Assembly: GCA_032158295.1 (NCBI GenBank)
Contig: CM063261.1
Location: 1,984,001-2,048,000, forward strand
Source: Pycnopodia helianthoides
Taxonomy: Eukaryota > Echinodermata > Asteroidea > Forcipulatida > Asteriidae
Reading direction: 5' to 3'
DNA: 64,000 nt
The stretch's first letter is position 1. Every line of letters starts with the position of its first letter. Shown piece after piece: positions 24,631 to 36,331 of the stretch. The notes below the pieces were generated by a model that saw only the letters and a program-made list of their open reading frames with translations, ran no database searches and had not been told where the DNA came from. The translations under genes were made by a program, and so were the position numbers.

Positions 24631-25974
24631 GACACTTACGTAGTTTGGTATAAAATTGGTACAAAGTACAATTGTCCCGAGAATTCTGTCTGTCTAAAAG
24701 ATATTATGATGTGAGTGAACAATCTCCACCTTAATGGCTTATTTTAATTTGCCAAATCGAAACAAGAAACCAAATACAAAAGTCCACCACAAGGCACACT
24801 GTACACAACTTAAATTCACTTGTGTTCCTTCAATGTCGAGACAAAACCTCCAACCTCAACCTCAAAAATCACCTAATTTGGTCAAGATATAAAGTAGAGC
24901 AAGACCCTTCACTTTACATCATGATAGATTAATCAATAGGAGCTACAAACCAGATCGAGCGTTATAAACAAATACTGCCAACGATTTATTGGTCGCTTGA
25001 TGAGGGTAGGCTGTACACATCTGGGCCAGTGTAATGATGAAGGCTAGAAAGGTATTGCTTAAAATTAAAGGCAAAGTAAACCTTTGGTTTTTGGAACCGT
25101 TCGAATATTTTAATCCCATAAAAATGTAGATGTGTACAATAAAACTAACCTGTGAAAATTTCATTTCGAAAGGTGAAATCGACTCCCCCGGCTTGGTACA
25201 AATGACCAGAGAAAACTCACATTCTGTCCTGAATTTTGTTTCGGAATAGCAAGAGAACAGTCGAGTGTACATTTACATTTATGTCCGTTAAGTGGTCAAG
25301 TTTTTCTTTGTGCTAGTACAACCTTCATTGGCAACTGATTTTGCATACATACATGTATGTAGTTTAATCAAAGATGGTGAACCTTGCTTTGCCTTTGTGT
25401 GATGCCAACAAGATTTGATAAACAAAAATTACAAGTTCACAGTTGCGCAATCACAACAGCAGCTGTATGCCCTACAAGAAAAGGATCTTACAAACAAAGT
25501 GTACAGCACACAAAATATACACGTACTATATGTAACTCCACACAAACCATTGCAAGGTGCAGCGTACATATGTGACACATTATGAACAATTGTATGATCA
25601 CATGGTGTATAAATGTACACACAGCTTGATGTCAGACTCAATGTGTTTTGTCAAGCGTAACGCCTGAACATTGAAAACTAGAATAGAAAGGATGTTGACC
25701 TTTGAACCATAATTATCCAAAGTACATACCCACTGCCAAATGAATGGTAGGTAATATGTATGTAAATGGTTCATGGAACACTGGTGTTGAAAACTAACTT
25801 GGAATAGTCATGGCCTGCACAACAGTGTAGACATATTATTACAAGAATTAGAAAGAGTAGGCCTACTGTGAACAATAGGTAAATCATTTGTGTACAACCA
25901 CAACCTTATTAAAGAGATGGGCCCAACTTCATAACTTCTCAAGACTAAAAATTCACCCTGGACAGTTTGCAGTT
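24631..25974. other. Non-coding, no feature recognised
   Basis: Unique sequence with many TGTACA/TACATGTA words. Short open frames on both strands resemble nothing known. Confidence 0.45.
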
Positions 25975-26330
25975 TAGGGGCGAGTGATTTTACGGTCAGG
26001 CCAGTAAAACTCACGACGACGGGACAAATCCGGCAGTCTTGTGTTTTAAAATTGATACATCACTGAGTAAAAACTTTAATTAAAATTAAATTAAATTTAA
26101 AAAGATGCTCAAATGTTGACGCTGAGTCTGGTAGATACCTTTCAATTCTGTTGAGTACTGAAGTACATATACTTTTTAAACCAAAGACAAATCTTGCCTT
26201 AGTGCTTGTTCAAATACAATCTTCTCACACTTACGTTCTAGTCTTGTAAAAAATAACTCTGCCCAGTAAAAATATTTGGCTGCAAGCCCTATGGTCTTGT
26301 GGATTTTCCCCCAAATTCGATGCGCTGCTG
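25975..26330 (+). mobile_element. Repeat family C copy
   Basis: GAGTGATTTTACGGTCAGGC, CAGTAAAACTCACGACGACG, TTTCAATTCTGTTGAGTACT, TTAGTGCTTGTTCAAATACA, TAGTCTTGTAAAAAATAACT, ending CCAAATTCGATGCGCTG. The order matches the 19463 copy. Confidence 0.7.
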
Positions 26331-26470
26331 ATTAAGCACAAAAGCAGCTAAGCACAACAAAATTATGCTTACAAGAATAAGGTTACCAGCCCAAAATACC
26401 ATCATGTCACATTGTACCATTTGTGACTGGTAGCCTGATAATTTTTCGCTAAGCTGAAATTGAATCCGGC
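26331..26470 (+). repeat. Repeat family D copy
   Basis: TTAAGCACAAAAGCAGCTAA, AAGGTTACCAGCCCAAAATA, CATTTGTGACTGGTAGCCTG and TTTTTCGCTAAGC. A second, shorter copy follows at 26525-26660, giving a tandem pair. Confidence 0.65.
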
Positions 26471-26524
26471 AATACAGCTGCTTTTTGAAAGCAACTTTTA
26501 AAATTGGGTCCTGCGGGAATTGCA

Positions 26525-26660
26525 AAATAATTCCTTAGCACTGAAATATCTAGCTTAAGAGGAACGGGTTACCAGCTTGAAAAGCCATGTAATTCACTCT
26601 ATTCACGAATGGTTCCCTGGTATTTATTCGCTAAACGATTGAATCTGCTATGATAGCATC
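26525..26660 (+). repeat. Repeat family D copy, second of a pair
   Basis: GGGTTACCAGCTTGAAAAGC, CACGAATGGTTCCCTGGTAT, TTTATTCGCTAAACG. Confidence 0.55.
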
Positions 26661-28384
26661 TGCTGTAAAACAGCTTTAAACCCCTGGGCTCAGTTTCGTC
26701 TAAGAGCGTAGTACTGGTCTTTCTCATGTTCAATCCGTTGAACAAAAATCAGCAGGGAGCCGGCCACGCACAACAAACACAACATGGCATTCTGCCCGTT
26801 AACCCGCTGTTTTAGCTTAGCCGAACCCGTCTGTGCTTAGCGAATGTGTCAATTTGTCGCACTGCACGTTCCCATTAATCTCCACATATTGTGATCTAAA
26901 ATATAATTTGAATCATATTTAGCTGGAATACCGGGTACCGGGGAGGTCTGTCTCCAGCGTGCTGACCTTCGAAAGACCAGACTGTGTGGCTGTTTAACAA
27001 TGGGGGTTGTAACAATAGAACTGTGCTGAGCGAGTGACCTGGCCTCCAAATATTGATAATTAATTAATAACTAGTCTGGATAAAGGATTATATTTACACT
27101 TTACAGTAGGTTCTGAAATGTCCTCGAGCCCATCAGTTAGTTTTGTGTGATCTTTGTTAACTCTAAATACAAATTTACTTGAACAGTAAAAACACACAAC
27201 CTCAAGATAATTTTGTTTAAAACACTATATTTTTATAGCATTGATTCTCTTGAGAAAAACAACTGTAGGCCTACTGTTCATGTACACCGAAGCATTGTTT
27301 TCTAGGAATTTACGTTCAAGTTGAAAAACCAAGAAAACCTCTTTGTGTTTTAACAACATTTCATAACTGTAAACGTAGATTCTGCACTTTATGTAACAAA
27401 TATAGTAGATGATTGGGACTTCAGGGTAAGTTGATACCTTCAATCCAAATCAAGGCTCAACCCTTGAATGTGGAGTTTCGCCAGAAAATATTCCAGTTAC
27501 AAAAAAAAATTAATCAGTTTGGCTGTGCCGTAAATTGGGAGTTACGAACTGATCAAACTTGCACTCTAGACAGCCTAAGCTGGCGTATGTAAACACAGAC
27601 ATGGCCTGCTTGGGCTTACTGATCCGCTATATTGGCCATGCGAGACATGGCCTCACAGCATGCTACCTAAACCCAGAGTCCATGGTGTTTTTTTTTTTGG
27701 GTTGTTGATCGGCTTGTCACGACTAACAGGATGCTTGTGTCTACACACTGATGTTTGCATCCGTGGACTGGGGTTTTAAAGTCGGCCCCGAACGAAGCCG
27801 TGGTTATCTTTTAAAAAATAAATCAATTACTGGTGTGATAGGCCTGTAGAACTGTGTACGTTTGCAATGGGGGTAAATTGTGTACTTGTGTAAATTATAC
27901 AAAATTGTGTACTTGTGTAAATTATAAAAAATAACTGGTTTTTAATGGTAACATAACTACACAATTTTGTACATGGGGGTAAATTATGGGCTTGTAAAAT
28001 ACACAGTACATCAGCGTATGATTGTACACTTGATCTTCCATTCATGCACAATGTAATAAGCCGGCCCCTCATACAAAATCAAGGCTTCAATTTCAATTTC
28101 AAAGTAACCTTCAGTAGACTACAGAGCTTGCATCTTAGAACAGGAATACTTTTTTTAACAAGACTTACTGTTAACTAATTTATAAACATTAATCAGTGCA
28201 TTAATCCGTAGGCCACAGCTTCATGCTCGCTCTAGTAAATTTTTCTTTGTTCAACCCCAAATTATTTAAAGTTTACCAGTCAGTTGATATTTGAAATAAG
28301 AAGCTGCTGCCGGTTCCCAGGTTGTATCGTAAACCTGTTGTGATCCTTGGCTATGGCAATTACAGGTTAAATGGCTTCCGACTG
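26661..28384. other. Non-coding, with a small direct repeat
   Basis: At 27868-27930 the block AATTGTGTACTTGTGTAAAT occurs twice and related pieces follow. At 28230 GTAAATTTTTCTTTGTTCAA matches the tail of the tRNA-derived element at 48719. Otherwise unique. Confidence 0.45.
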
Positions 28385-28510
28385 GCACCCCGAACAAAGA
28401 CATTGACAAAATAGGGAAACGCCAACATTAGGGCTAGATAGCTCAGTTGGTAGAGTGCCGGCACGTTAATCCGGAGGATCGCAGGTTCAAGTCTCGCTCT
28501 CGCTCTCTCC
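28385..28510 (+). repeat. tRNA-derived SINE copy
   Basis: 28431 onward reads GGGCTAGATAGCTCAGTTGG (A box), CCGGCACGTTAATCCGGAGG and GCAGGTTCAAGTCT (B box). A 45-bp upstream block, CCGAACAAAGACATTGACAA..., is shared with 48670. The 3' end does not pair with GGGCTAGA, so it is not a working tRNA gene. Confidence 0.8.
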
Positions 28511-29369
28511 AAATTAATTTGTAAACTTGAAAAGTAGGTTATGTGTATGAATTGGGAGAAACACAATTGCAGACTTGTTTTGTTGAGGGTGGCCCCTTGT
28601 TAAAGTTACTGGACTCATGGCATTGGTCCAGTGACGCTGTAAATTCCAAATTGATGTAAATTACTATTTCACCTTCTTATACTGAGGGTAGAAATCTCAG
28701 TGCATGCTCAGAATTGGAAACTTTCACCCACTGAAAGTTACAGACATGATGTAAGAATTAAGTACCGTTGATCTAATTTTCTTTCTTCATCCGTGGCATT
28801 TTTTTTCCTGGTTGGACACAGAAACGTCTTAAGTACAAAAGTTGATGAATGGGTGGACTGAGCAAGCCAAAGATGCATGCATCAAATTCTAAGAGACTTT
28901 GGATATAATATTGAGAAGCAAACTGTTTGTACCAGCCGACATAAATGTAGCCCAGGCCGGCACCGACCTCTAACAACGACTTTGAGGTTGCTGTTTTGTC
29001 CTTTTTCGCTCAGAAAAAGTGTCATTCCCTCATTACCTTTCCTAAATCCCCCAGGTGCAGCTTAAAGGACTGGGAACTAATCATGACGCCCCCCAAGTCC
29101 TTCAAAATCAACCGTATAATTTGGATGACTTTGGAGGGTTGAGGCGTGGTATGTAGTTACCTACATGAAGGTACAAGGGATCATACACAACTCATGATGT
29201 TTGGTTGATTTGGGAGGACTAAGGCAGAATGCACCCTACATACATGTACATGTACTGTACATACTAAGGAAAGAATTTGTGAGAATTTGTGAAAGAAAGA
29301 ATTTGTGATGTTAAGAAATAAACTACCATTTACTACGAACTACAAGTAGTACTACTACTTACTAGTAGC

Positions 29370-29560
29370 AGGGTTTGCCCTAAACTTTTTGGGGTCTGGC
29401 CAGCGAGACCAGTTAGCTTGTCATTTCACTAGTCCATCAGCTTTTTCACTAGTCCATATTTTAAATGAAATAGGGGTGTCTTTTAAACTATGATTCAACC
29501 AGACTGCTTGGAGAGTTTTGACTGGTCCTCATGTGATTTAACTGGCACTCGGCCAGCGGA
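29370..29560 (+). repeat. Repeat family B copy
   Basis: GGGTTTGCCCTAAACTTTTT, CTGGCCAGCGAGACCAGTTA, TTGTCATTTCACTAGTCCAT, GCTTTTTCACTAGTCCATAT. Confidence 0.65.
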
Positions 29561-29980
29561 CCACTCTCAAGGGAGAAGACTGCTAGTAGTACTACACTCT
29601 TTGCTGTGGAAAAGACGCTACGCGGCAGTTCACAAAAACAAAGAAATTCACAAATCCCTAAAATGGGCATTATAATCAATCACACAAATTATTTACATCA
29701 AGGTCTTTCAATGAACATTACATCAGACATCGTACAAGAATCCCCAACTTGATAAGAACATATACATGTAAACACAAAACAAATCGTGATTAAAAAAACT
29801 TTCATAAAAAAGAAGAAGATATATTTGACTGAGATACTAAATCAGTCCGACCGGTAGACCTGGCAATTTTAACAATATCAAGTTCAGAAACACTTTGGCC
29901 ATCAGCCATTGCCATACTCTCCCCCCCCCACAAAAAAAAAAGTTTCTACGAAACTTCCAGAGCAAAAAAGGACAACATCT
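29561..29980. other. Presumed 3' flank of the CARD gene
   Basis: On the minus strand this would be the 3' UTR and beyond. No clear AATAAA was found. A C run followed by poly(A) lies at about 29922-29942. Confidence 0.35.
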
Positions 29981-30413
29981 TCACGAGGTTTGATGACTGT
30001 ATCCAGATTTGGCCGTGTCATCCACTGCAAGAAAAAGTTAGGAGAATAAAAAGTTGTTTATACCAACCTTTCCCAACTCCAGAGACCGACACAGATTCAC
30101 TCCCGAGAAACATCACCGTCAGCAGGTGGGGGTAGGTCGTCTCCAGGGCCAGACACAGCATCTGGAAAGCCTGGCTTCCACGAGAAGGGAGCAAGTCCAG
30201 CAGCTTCTGGACCTTGGCTTGTGGGCTCGGCTGCTGCTCGATCTCGGCGACGTCAGCCTGGCTGAGTACACTCGGCTGCAACATCGGGTACAGCCGCTCC
30301 ACTCCAACGGACTGGACAAACTTCGCCCGGTGAAACTTCAAAATTTGAGCATGCCTCTCCTCCATGGTTGCCGATGAGTTCGTCAAAACACGGCCTTGTT
30401 GAAAATTAGGCAT
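29981..30413 (-). CDS. CARD-domain protein, possibly CARD-only
   Basis: Minus strand. The first exon runs 30413-30068 and contains MEERHAQILKFHRAKFVQSV and the CARD helix-4/5 signature KLLDLLPSRGSQAFQMLCLA. This resembles the CARDs of caspase-2 and CRADD, adaptors and initiators of apoptosis. Two starts are possible, ATG at 30413 and ATG at 30365. The second has the better context (A at -3, G at +4) and begins the domain. A donor GGAAAG|gttggt at 30068 and a strong acceptor ctttttcttgcag at 30025 define a 43-nt intron. The second exon, 30024-29981, adds VDDTAKSGYSHQTS and a stop. That gives 129 (or 113) residues with no caspase or death domain. If the short intron is false, this is only the first exon of a longer gene running left; I found no caspase exons there. 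Confidence 0.7.
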
Positions 30414-31519
30414 ACTATTTTTGGCCTAAATATGGTTTCATAGTGGATTATGTTGAAGTTCAACACAAAGTTTATACTCAAAAACAGCTGCGCCGCTGTC
30501 GTCAGCCATTTTTTTTATCACAATCCGACAACTTTCAATGACGTCGTATTCAGGGTCGGTTTTTGAGACGAAATAACAAGGCAATTTCACTTAATTCACG
30601 TAATTTTAATATATAATGAATTATGATTACCTGAAAATTATACCCAAGTACAACTTAAGCTCAGTTGGGCCAGTTTTTCGTGGAAAATCGCAACGGGCGC
30701 AAACTCTTCGCGACCCTTTTGCCAGACGCCATCTTTAATGTTGAACAATTTTACAATGTTGAAGAGTTCCACTTGCGAACACAAGGTGGCGCTATTTAAC
30801 TCTTGCGGTTATGTTGTCTGCACAAAAACTTAATCAAAATAGGCGTATAAACTCAATCACCATATTTGGATATAACATCTCAATATATGTTTATTACTTT
30901 CTGTCAAAATAGAATTGATGAGAAAGGCATGCTTTGGGCTTTTATGACAGAATAGGAAACCATCACTGTTTGTATAAGAGAGTGAAAGAAAACACAGTCA
31001 CGAGAACAAAAGATGATTTTACTTGATTTGATTTGAATTTATTCGAATAAAACATGGCAAAAATACATACATAGTAACAGGAGGAAGAAGAAGAACAAAA
31101 GGTAGTGTACAAGAAAGACAAACTGCACAAAATCATCCAAGGATAGCCCTAAAAAGCCTTGTTCTTTTTTTCATTAGGATGATCATTGTAGAATTTTAAC
31201 TCAAAGTCAGTCTCATCATTTTGACTAAACTGTGGGGAGGTAATTTGCGCCCTCTTTCGACCTTTTTAGTATCTGCCAGCTGAATAGTCTGGCTACTTAA
31301 ATAAACATGACAAGACTATCCTGCTTACTGAAAAATTATACTAAAAGAATCGACGTCTAGAAATAATACTTATTAAGGAACCTGACGAATTTTGTGTCGA
31401 GTAAACATTCAGATGAAGGGTTGGTACCCAAGAGTTAATTTACAAACAACGTGGAGGAAGCGAACTGTCAGTGTCAGATGGATTCAGTTGTGGTAGTCAC
31501 GGTAGTTGTCGATTGAAAG
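30414..31519. promoter_or_regulatory. Interval between two divergent genes, possible shared promoter region
   Basis: The CARD gene runs left from here and the sulfotransferase gene runs right. The first part (30,480-30,800) is richer in CpG than its surroundings. At 31020-31060 there is GATTTGATTTGAATTTATTC followed by the palindrome TTTATTCGAATAAA, which may be the end of an old retroelement. No TATA box or start site is certain. Confidence 0.35.
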
Positions 31520-31615
31520 ATGTTCCGAAGGCGTCTTGTCTGCAGAATTATACTTATTTGTAACGGACTTGCCGTACTTGTGTTTACAGTATGGCTGTTA
31601 TCATCGAGCATTTTG
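31520..31615 (+). CDS. Sulfotransferase exon 1 (N-terminal signal anchor)
   Basis: ATG at 31520 opens MFRRRLVCRIILICNGLAVL and VFTVWLLSSSIL up to a consensus donor, ttttg|gtaag. The basic N-terminus followed by about 20 hydrophobic residues is the expected Golgi type II anchor. The sequence before the ATG (about 31430-31519) is presumed 5' UTR. Confidence 0.85.
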
Positions 31616-32936
31616 GTAAGTCTTTGAATTGATTGCATTATTATCGAAATTTTCCCACCATTGTTATTTAATAAACAAGATTTATTTGGAGTGAAAATGT
31701 TTCACTTTTGAGCTTGAGTTGGTTGCCATGGACTTTTTTTTTTGCAAGATAGTGCAGATGACAAATTGATGATAATGTTATGAAGGCTGGATGAAGTTGG
31801 TACTTCTTGCATGGAAATTCCGACTGAAATTCTTTTAGTTTAAAGTAACATAGGGCTTACTTAATAATAATAAAAATGCTACATTGTAAAATATTTACTG
31901 TATGAAATGCATTGATTACACCACGCCTGGTTTTTCTTCCCAGGAGAAAAATTGTACTGGCATGTTATTATTATTGGCTATTTTTAATAAATAATTTCTG
32001 TCTTACCAACAGTTAGATGGGAAGTCATCAACTCATTCATCGGTTTGGAAATCAATCCATCTTCTTCTGGGAAAATCCACGCCAAAGTCAAACCAGCAAC
32101 ACTGGATGATTGAGATGTCTACTCGGCAGAAGTCACGCCTTCAGCACTTCAGTAGTCAATGCAAAACATCTCTCAACCTTGAACCCTACCGCAACCCCAG
32201 CCAAAAGCATCAGGTGCTGTTACGCTACCGCGACCAATACCAGCACACATACGTTGACGATGACTCGCGCTTAATGGTTAGCACAGTGCCGCAGTCTGGT
32301 TCAAGTAACTGGCACGAAGTCTTTCAACGACTCGGGAAACGCAATTTGCAGACCTCCCCCGAGCTTGAAAAGTCTAGTGCTCTTGTTTCACGCCCTCGGA
32401 AAGAGTTCTTGGACATTATGGACTTGTACATGAAGGCTATTTTTGTCCGTGATCCACTGACGAGACTGGTCGCTGTCTACCGAGAGATGCTTAATGGCGA
32501 TGCTCTTTCACCGAATTCTAAGATCTACAAGGAAGAAATGGCGAGGATTGTCAGGGTGTCGCGTGGCCCGAGCGTTAAGCATACCGACGTCAGATCAGTC
32601 AACGCAACGGTTGAGGAGTTCGGTCGATTCGTCGTCGATAAACACCAAGAAGACAGCAGCCTGTGGATGCCGCTCTCCCAGAAGTACAACCCCTGTCTCT
32701 TCCGTTACGATTTCATCGGGAAGTTTGAAACAGCAGAGGAGGATGTTACATACCTATTAAAACTGGCCAAGCTGGAGTCCACAATGATTCAACAAAAACT
32801 GAAACTGAAGAAATGGAACACTCGTCAGACTTATAATTTGACCGAATTTTACTCCCAGCTGCCAGTTGCCATTTTCCAGAAGTTATTGGCAAAATACGAC
32901 GCTGACTTTAAATTATTTGATTACAGAAGACCTTAG
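31520..32936 (+). CDS. Golgi carbohydrate sulfotransferase, HNK-1/chondroitin/dermatan class (CHST8-14-like)
   Basis: Two exons, 31520-31615 and 32013-32936, join at phase 0 (ATTTTG|gtaagt; tcttaccaacag) to give 339 residues. Residues 1-32 hold RRR and then a hydrophobic run IILICNGLAVLVFTVWLL, a type II signal anchor. The Sulfotransfer_2 hallmarks follow. The 5' phosphosulfate (PAPS) loop is VPQSGSSNW at about 124-132. The 3' phosphate motif is FVRDPLTRL at 176-184. The conserved block NPCLFRYDFIGKFETAEED is at 258-276, and the C-terminal FYSQLPVAIF...DADFKLFDY fits family ends. Likely N-glycosylation sites are NAT near 229 and NLT near 307. Members transfer sulfate from PAPS to GalNAc or glucuronate in the Golgi lumen. 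The PAPS loop has Gln where the family has Lys, so activity is uncertain. A start at the Met at 32106 would lose the membrane anchor; exon 1 supplies a better start. Confidence 0.92.
32013..32936 (+). CDS. Sulfotransferase exon 2 (stem and catalytic domain)
   Basis: The acceptor is ttctgtcttaccaacag. The frame is open from 32013, with 31 residues (LDGKSSTHSSVWKSIHLLLG onwards) before the internal Met at 32106, to TAG at 32934-32936. It holds the whole catalytic domain in one exon, which is common in this family. Confidence 0.92.
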   Translation, partial: LDGKSSTHSSVWKSIHLLLGKSTPKSNQQHWMIEMSTRQKSRLQHFSSQCKTSLNLEPYRNPSQKHQVLLRYRDQYQHTYVDDDSRLMVSTVPQSGSSNWHEVFQRLGKRNLQTSPELEKSSALVSRPRKEFLDIMDLYMKAIFVRDPLTRLVAVYREMLNGDALSPNSKIYKEEMARIVRVSRGPSVKHTDVRSVNATVEEFGRFVVDKHQEDSSLWMPLSQKYNPCLFRYDFIGKFETAEEDVTYLLKLAKLESTMIQQKLKLKKWNTRQTYNLTEFYSQLPVAIFQKLLAKYDADFKLFDYRRP

Positions 32937-34396
32937 AATATACTTATATGCCAAACCCCTAAATACTCAACTTAACTCAAAACATTAACAGATTTATATT
33001 TTTGTACTACCAATTCTAACTTATTCACCAGTTTGCTGTGATTGATTATTTGTTTATTTATTAAGATTAATATACACTCTGCCAGTGCCATGACATAGTC
33101 GTTTCTTTAAAATGCTGGAAGGAAAGAAACGTACTTATGTTTATAAAAGACTACCAGCCACTTTAAAAACTTTGTCGGAAGAAAAATTGATAAAGATGCT
33201 CCACTTTCTGTCAAGGAGCACAGATGTTCATCTTCCACCATTATTAATAATTTGCAATTTTTCTACGTCTATTTTTTAACTCATTTCCAATGTGTTCATC
33301 TCAACCACAAATAAATAACTCAATTTTTCACACATGAAGGTTTCAAAGCTTTTTTATTTGATCACACCAGGGCGTAGGACAAAAAGTACATCGATATGAC
33401 AATAAAATATGAAGATTTGCTGCAAACATTTGTTAATAAAATCTTGCAAGCAGAAACGGAGGAGTTAAAAAGTAAATAGAGGAAAAAAGGGTGTTACATT
33501 TCGATTTTTTTGGGGGAGCTTCCCCCAAATTATTTGCATACACTTATAAGGCATTCAACTAGTAGTAGCAAGGTATTTAGTTCTTGCAGAAAATGACAAT
33601 TCTGACGTCATATATTTGTAGTGAGTGACGCTGATCTACAATATCTTATCATGTGGTGAAAGTTCGTGCAGTTCAACTTGCTGTCAAACATTTTTTTGTA
33701 CAGAGACTAGAGGGGTTAAATTTAACGGCAGAATACTTCTGCAAATCTTCCCGTTCGTCCTCGGTGCTAACTTGGCATGGAGTTAAAACACAAGCCGTAA
33801 CGTTTGGTATATTTACATGGTGAAGAGTCAAATGTACAATTGTTCAAAATTAAAACACATGAAGTACATATAAACCTCATATAAACCTATACCATTTTAA
33901 CATACCATGGAAACCCTATTCTTTAACATTTTAAAGTTTTTTTTGTGTGTGTGTGTGCACCAAATACTGGAGACGACATCTTTGCAAATTTTCTCCGTGC
34001 TTAAATCTCATACTTTTCAATTCTCTCTCAAAATAAGTCTTACAGTTTCTACAGACTACTTTCTTAAAGCTCCGTAATTAATTCGGTAAAGCTCTAACAA
34101 AAGGGGTTGAATAAATTTGGGATACATGACTCTATGCATAAACGGATTGGTTGTAAAGACCTGATTGGGCTTGCTGAAACTTTAGGAGGTTTGGAGTTCA
34201 GAAATGTGTCTGAACAGATATTACACTGCAGGAGTTCTTTCAGTGTGGGGTTGCTGGCCAACTGCTACAATTACTGGACTCTGGCCAGTGGTCCGGTGAG
34301 TTCTGCTACGGGAAATAATTAATAGGCCTCTACCAGGCTTGGAATAACATCAACGTTGGGGCAAGGCCAGTCTTCCTGAATTCGTTTTTTGAGGTG
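32937..34396. other. Sulfotransferase 3' flank, AT-rich
   Basis: Possible poly(A) signals AATAAA at about 33309, 33402 and 33436 (plus strand). A (GT)n tract lies at about 33943-33957. No further exon. Confidence 0.45.
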
Positions 34397-34790
34397 CACC
34401 AAGGCCAAGACCAGGGCAATGGATGCCATGGTCTACTTCCACGAGGGGCACCAAGGCTAAGACCAGGGCAATGGATGCCATGGTCTACTTCCACGAAGGC
34501 CACCAAGGCCAAGACGAGGGCAATGGATGCCATGGTCTACTTCCATGAGGGCCACCAAGGCCAAGACCAAGGCAATGGATGCCATGGTCTACTTCCGAGA
34601 AGGACACCAAGGCCAAGACCAGGGCAATGGATGCCATGGTCTACTTCCACAAGGGGCACCAAGGCTAAGACCAGGGCAATGGATGCCATGGTCTACTTCC
34701 ACGAGGGGCACCAAGGCCAAGACCAGGGCAATGGATGCCATGGTCTACTTCCATGAGGGCCACCAAGGCTAAGACCAGGGCAACGGAGGG
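34397..34790 (+). repeat. 52-bp tandem repeat array, about 7.5 copies
   Basis: CACCAAGGCCAAGACCAGGG, CAATGGATGCCATGGTCTAC and TTCCACGAGGGG make one unit. AAGG anchors fall at 34401, 34453, 34505, 34557, 34609, 34661, 34713 and 34765, exactly 52 bp apart. Because 52 is not a multiple of 3, every unit is read in each frame in turn, and three units restore the frame. Long open frames here are by-products. Confidence 0.95.
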
Positions 34791-35946
34791 GCAGGATGGG
34801 CACGCCCAGGATGGCCGACAAGAAAATGCAATGGACCCCCCTATAAAGGGGGGAATGCTTCCCGTCCCACATTGGTGGCCCTCCCCATTTGCTACCCCGA
34901 ACTCCAGCGGCCGACATCACCACACCCCTTTGACCTTTAGGGGGGTCAAAAACATAACCTCACAGCCATGAGATAGACTTCTGCTGGGGTTTTAGTCCAG
35001 CAAATGGGGAGGGGGCTTTGGGGGCTCAAACCCCCTCCCAACAAATCCTCAGTGCTGCATGAAGAGACATTTCTGACATTTTGATTCCAAGAAGTGTTGG
35101 TTGGGAAGGAGTGGTGAAGTTTACCCGAATATTTACTGTTTTATCCCCGAATACATCTTATAAAAAAAGTATCGGAAGGCACATGGGTACTAAAAACAGG
35201 TCTACATTCACTCGTACAAATCATGCCATGTTAAGAAAAAACACAGACAAATGGAGGAGCATGACTGTAAAGACTTGTAAACAAAAAAGGCATTTGAGCT
35301 TGTGATTTATTCCAATGCATTGATTATAAAAATGTTTTAGAATTTCTGAATTCAGCTGAAAAAATGATTTTCAACGGTACCCACCACTTGAGGATGCACA
35401 CGTAGCCAAGACGTGCCTACCAGTCGGAGAGTAAACCTCAACATAATGTATGAAGCGCCTGTTGTTGTTTAAAAGAGCGTTAGCAATGCATGGATACTAC
35501 AGTTGTCTTGTAGCAGGTCACAAGTTCACTTCTCAAAAAGCTGCCAGCCCTTTGAAATTTTTCGGTCACTTTTTTTTTTACAGCATGTTCCTCCACAAGT
35601 CTCGTTCATAACAGACAAACACAACTGTCCATTAATGGATAGGAAATTGCTCAGAAAATTTCACTCAAAAACCTAAAATTCCCTGTGAAATTTGCATAAA
35701 ATTGAAAAAGACTAAAGGCACTCTTCATAGGCGTAACATTTTCCTCTGTTGTATAATTGCTAAATGACGTCTGTAATACAAGCAAATTAATTTAGATAAG
35801 TTTAATAGCTACAACTGAAGGTAGAACTAGCAAGCTTTTTAGACCAGGAAAAAAGTAGCTACCTATTAACAAAATAAAAAATATCATACTTTTGAAATTG
35901 TAACAATTCACTACATGTTGTTTCTTTCTCAAAGGCATATACGACT
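34791..35946. other. Non-coding, no feature recognised
   Basis: Unique sequence with a G/C-rich stretch at 34800-35040. Confidence 0.45.
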
Positions 35947-36331
35947 TTAAAAGGTATTTTACAGGATTGGTTGAGCTGACAAAATAGCCACAGAAAGTGT
36001 TTGTTCATGTTTTGTGTGATCAAACATATACATGAAGTAACAAACCTGTGAAAATTTGGGCTTAATCCGTTGTGTGAGTCAGGAGAAAATAGTGAAAACC
36101 ATGCACAAGTTTCAGCATGAAAACACCTTAATTTTGGCTGTAACAACCTAAATAAACCGTGTGTTTTTTAGGTTTTCAGATAGTTATTTTCTCGAAAATG
36201 ACTTCCTTTTAGAGAGCAATGTTTCACAGAAAAAATAGCTCTATAGTTTGAACTTCATGATCAGTGAGCTTCCAGTCTAAAATTAAACAATGAAGTACTT
36301 TATCCCTACCAATCCTGTATAATACCTTTAA
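35947..36331 (+). mobile_element. MITE family 2, complete copy (385 bp)
   Basis: Left end TTAAAAGGTATTTTACAGGA and right end TCCTGTATAATACCTTTAA are inverted repeats. The inside shares AACCTGTGAAAATTTGGGCT and CAGGAGAAAATAGTGAAAAC with the copy at 53085-53455 (reverse order). No coding frame. Confidence 0.85.

Noticed and set aside
28431..28503. tRNA gene
   Set aside because: A and B boxes are good, but the 3' side cannot pair with GGGCTAGA and further decayed copies exist. It is a tRNA-derived repeat.
31020..31150. 3' end of a LINE-type retroelement
   Set aside because: The GATTTGATTTGAATTTATTC stretch is suggestive, but no coding remnant or target duplication can be shown.
34394..34772. 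Open frames of 80-120 codons on the plus strand
   Set aside because: Products of the 52-bp tandem repeat, which shows the same peptide pieces in all frames.
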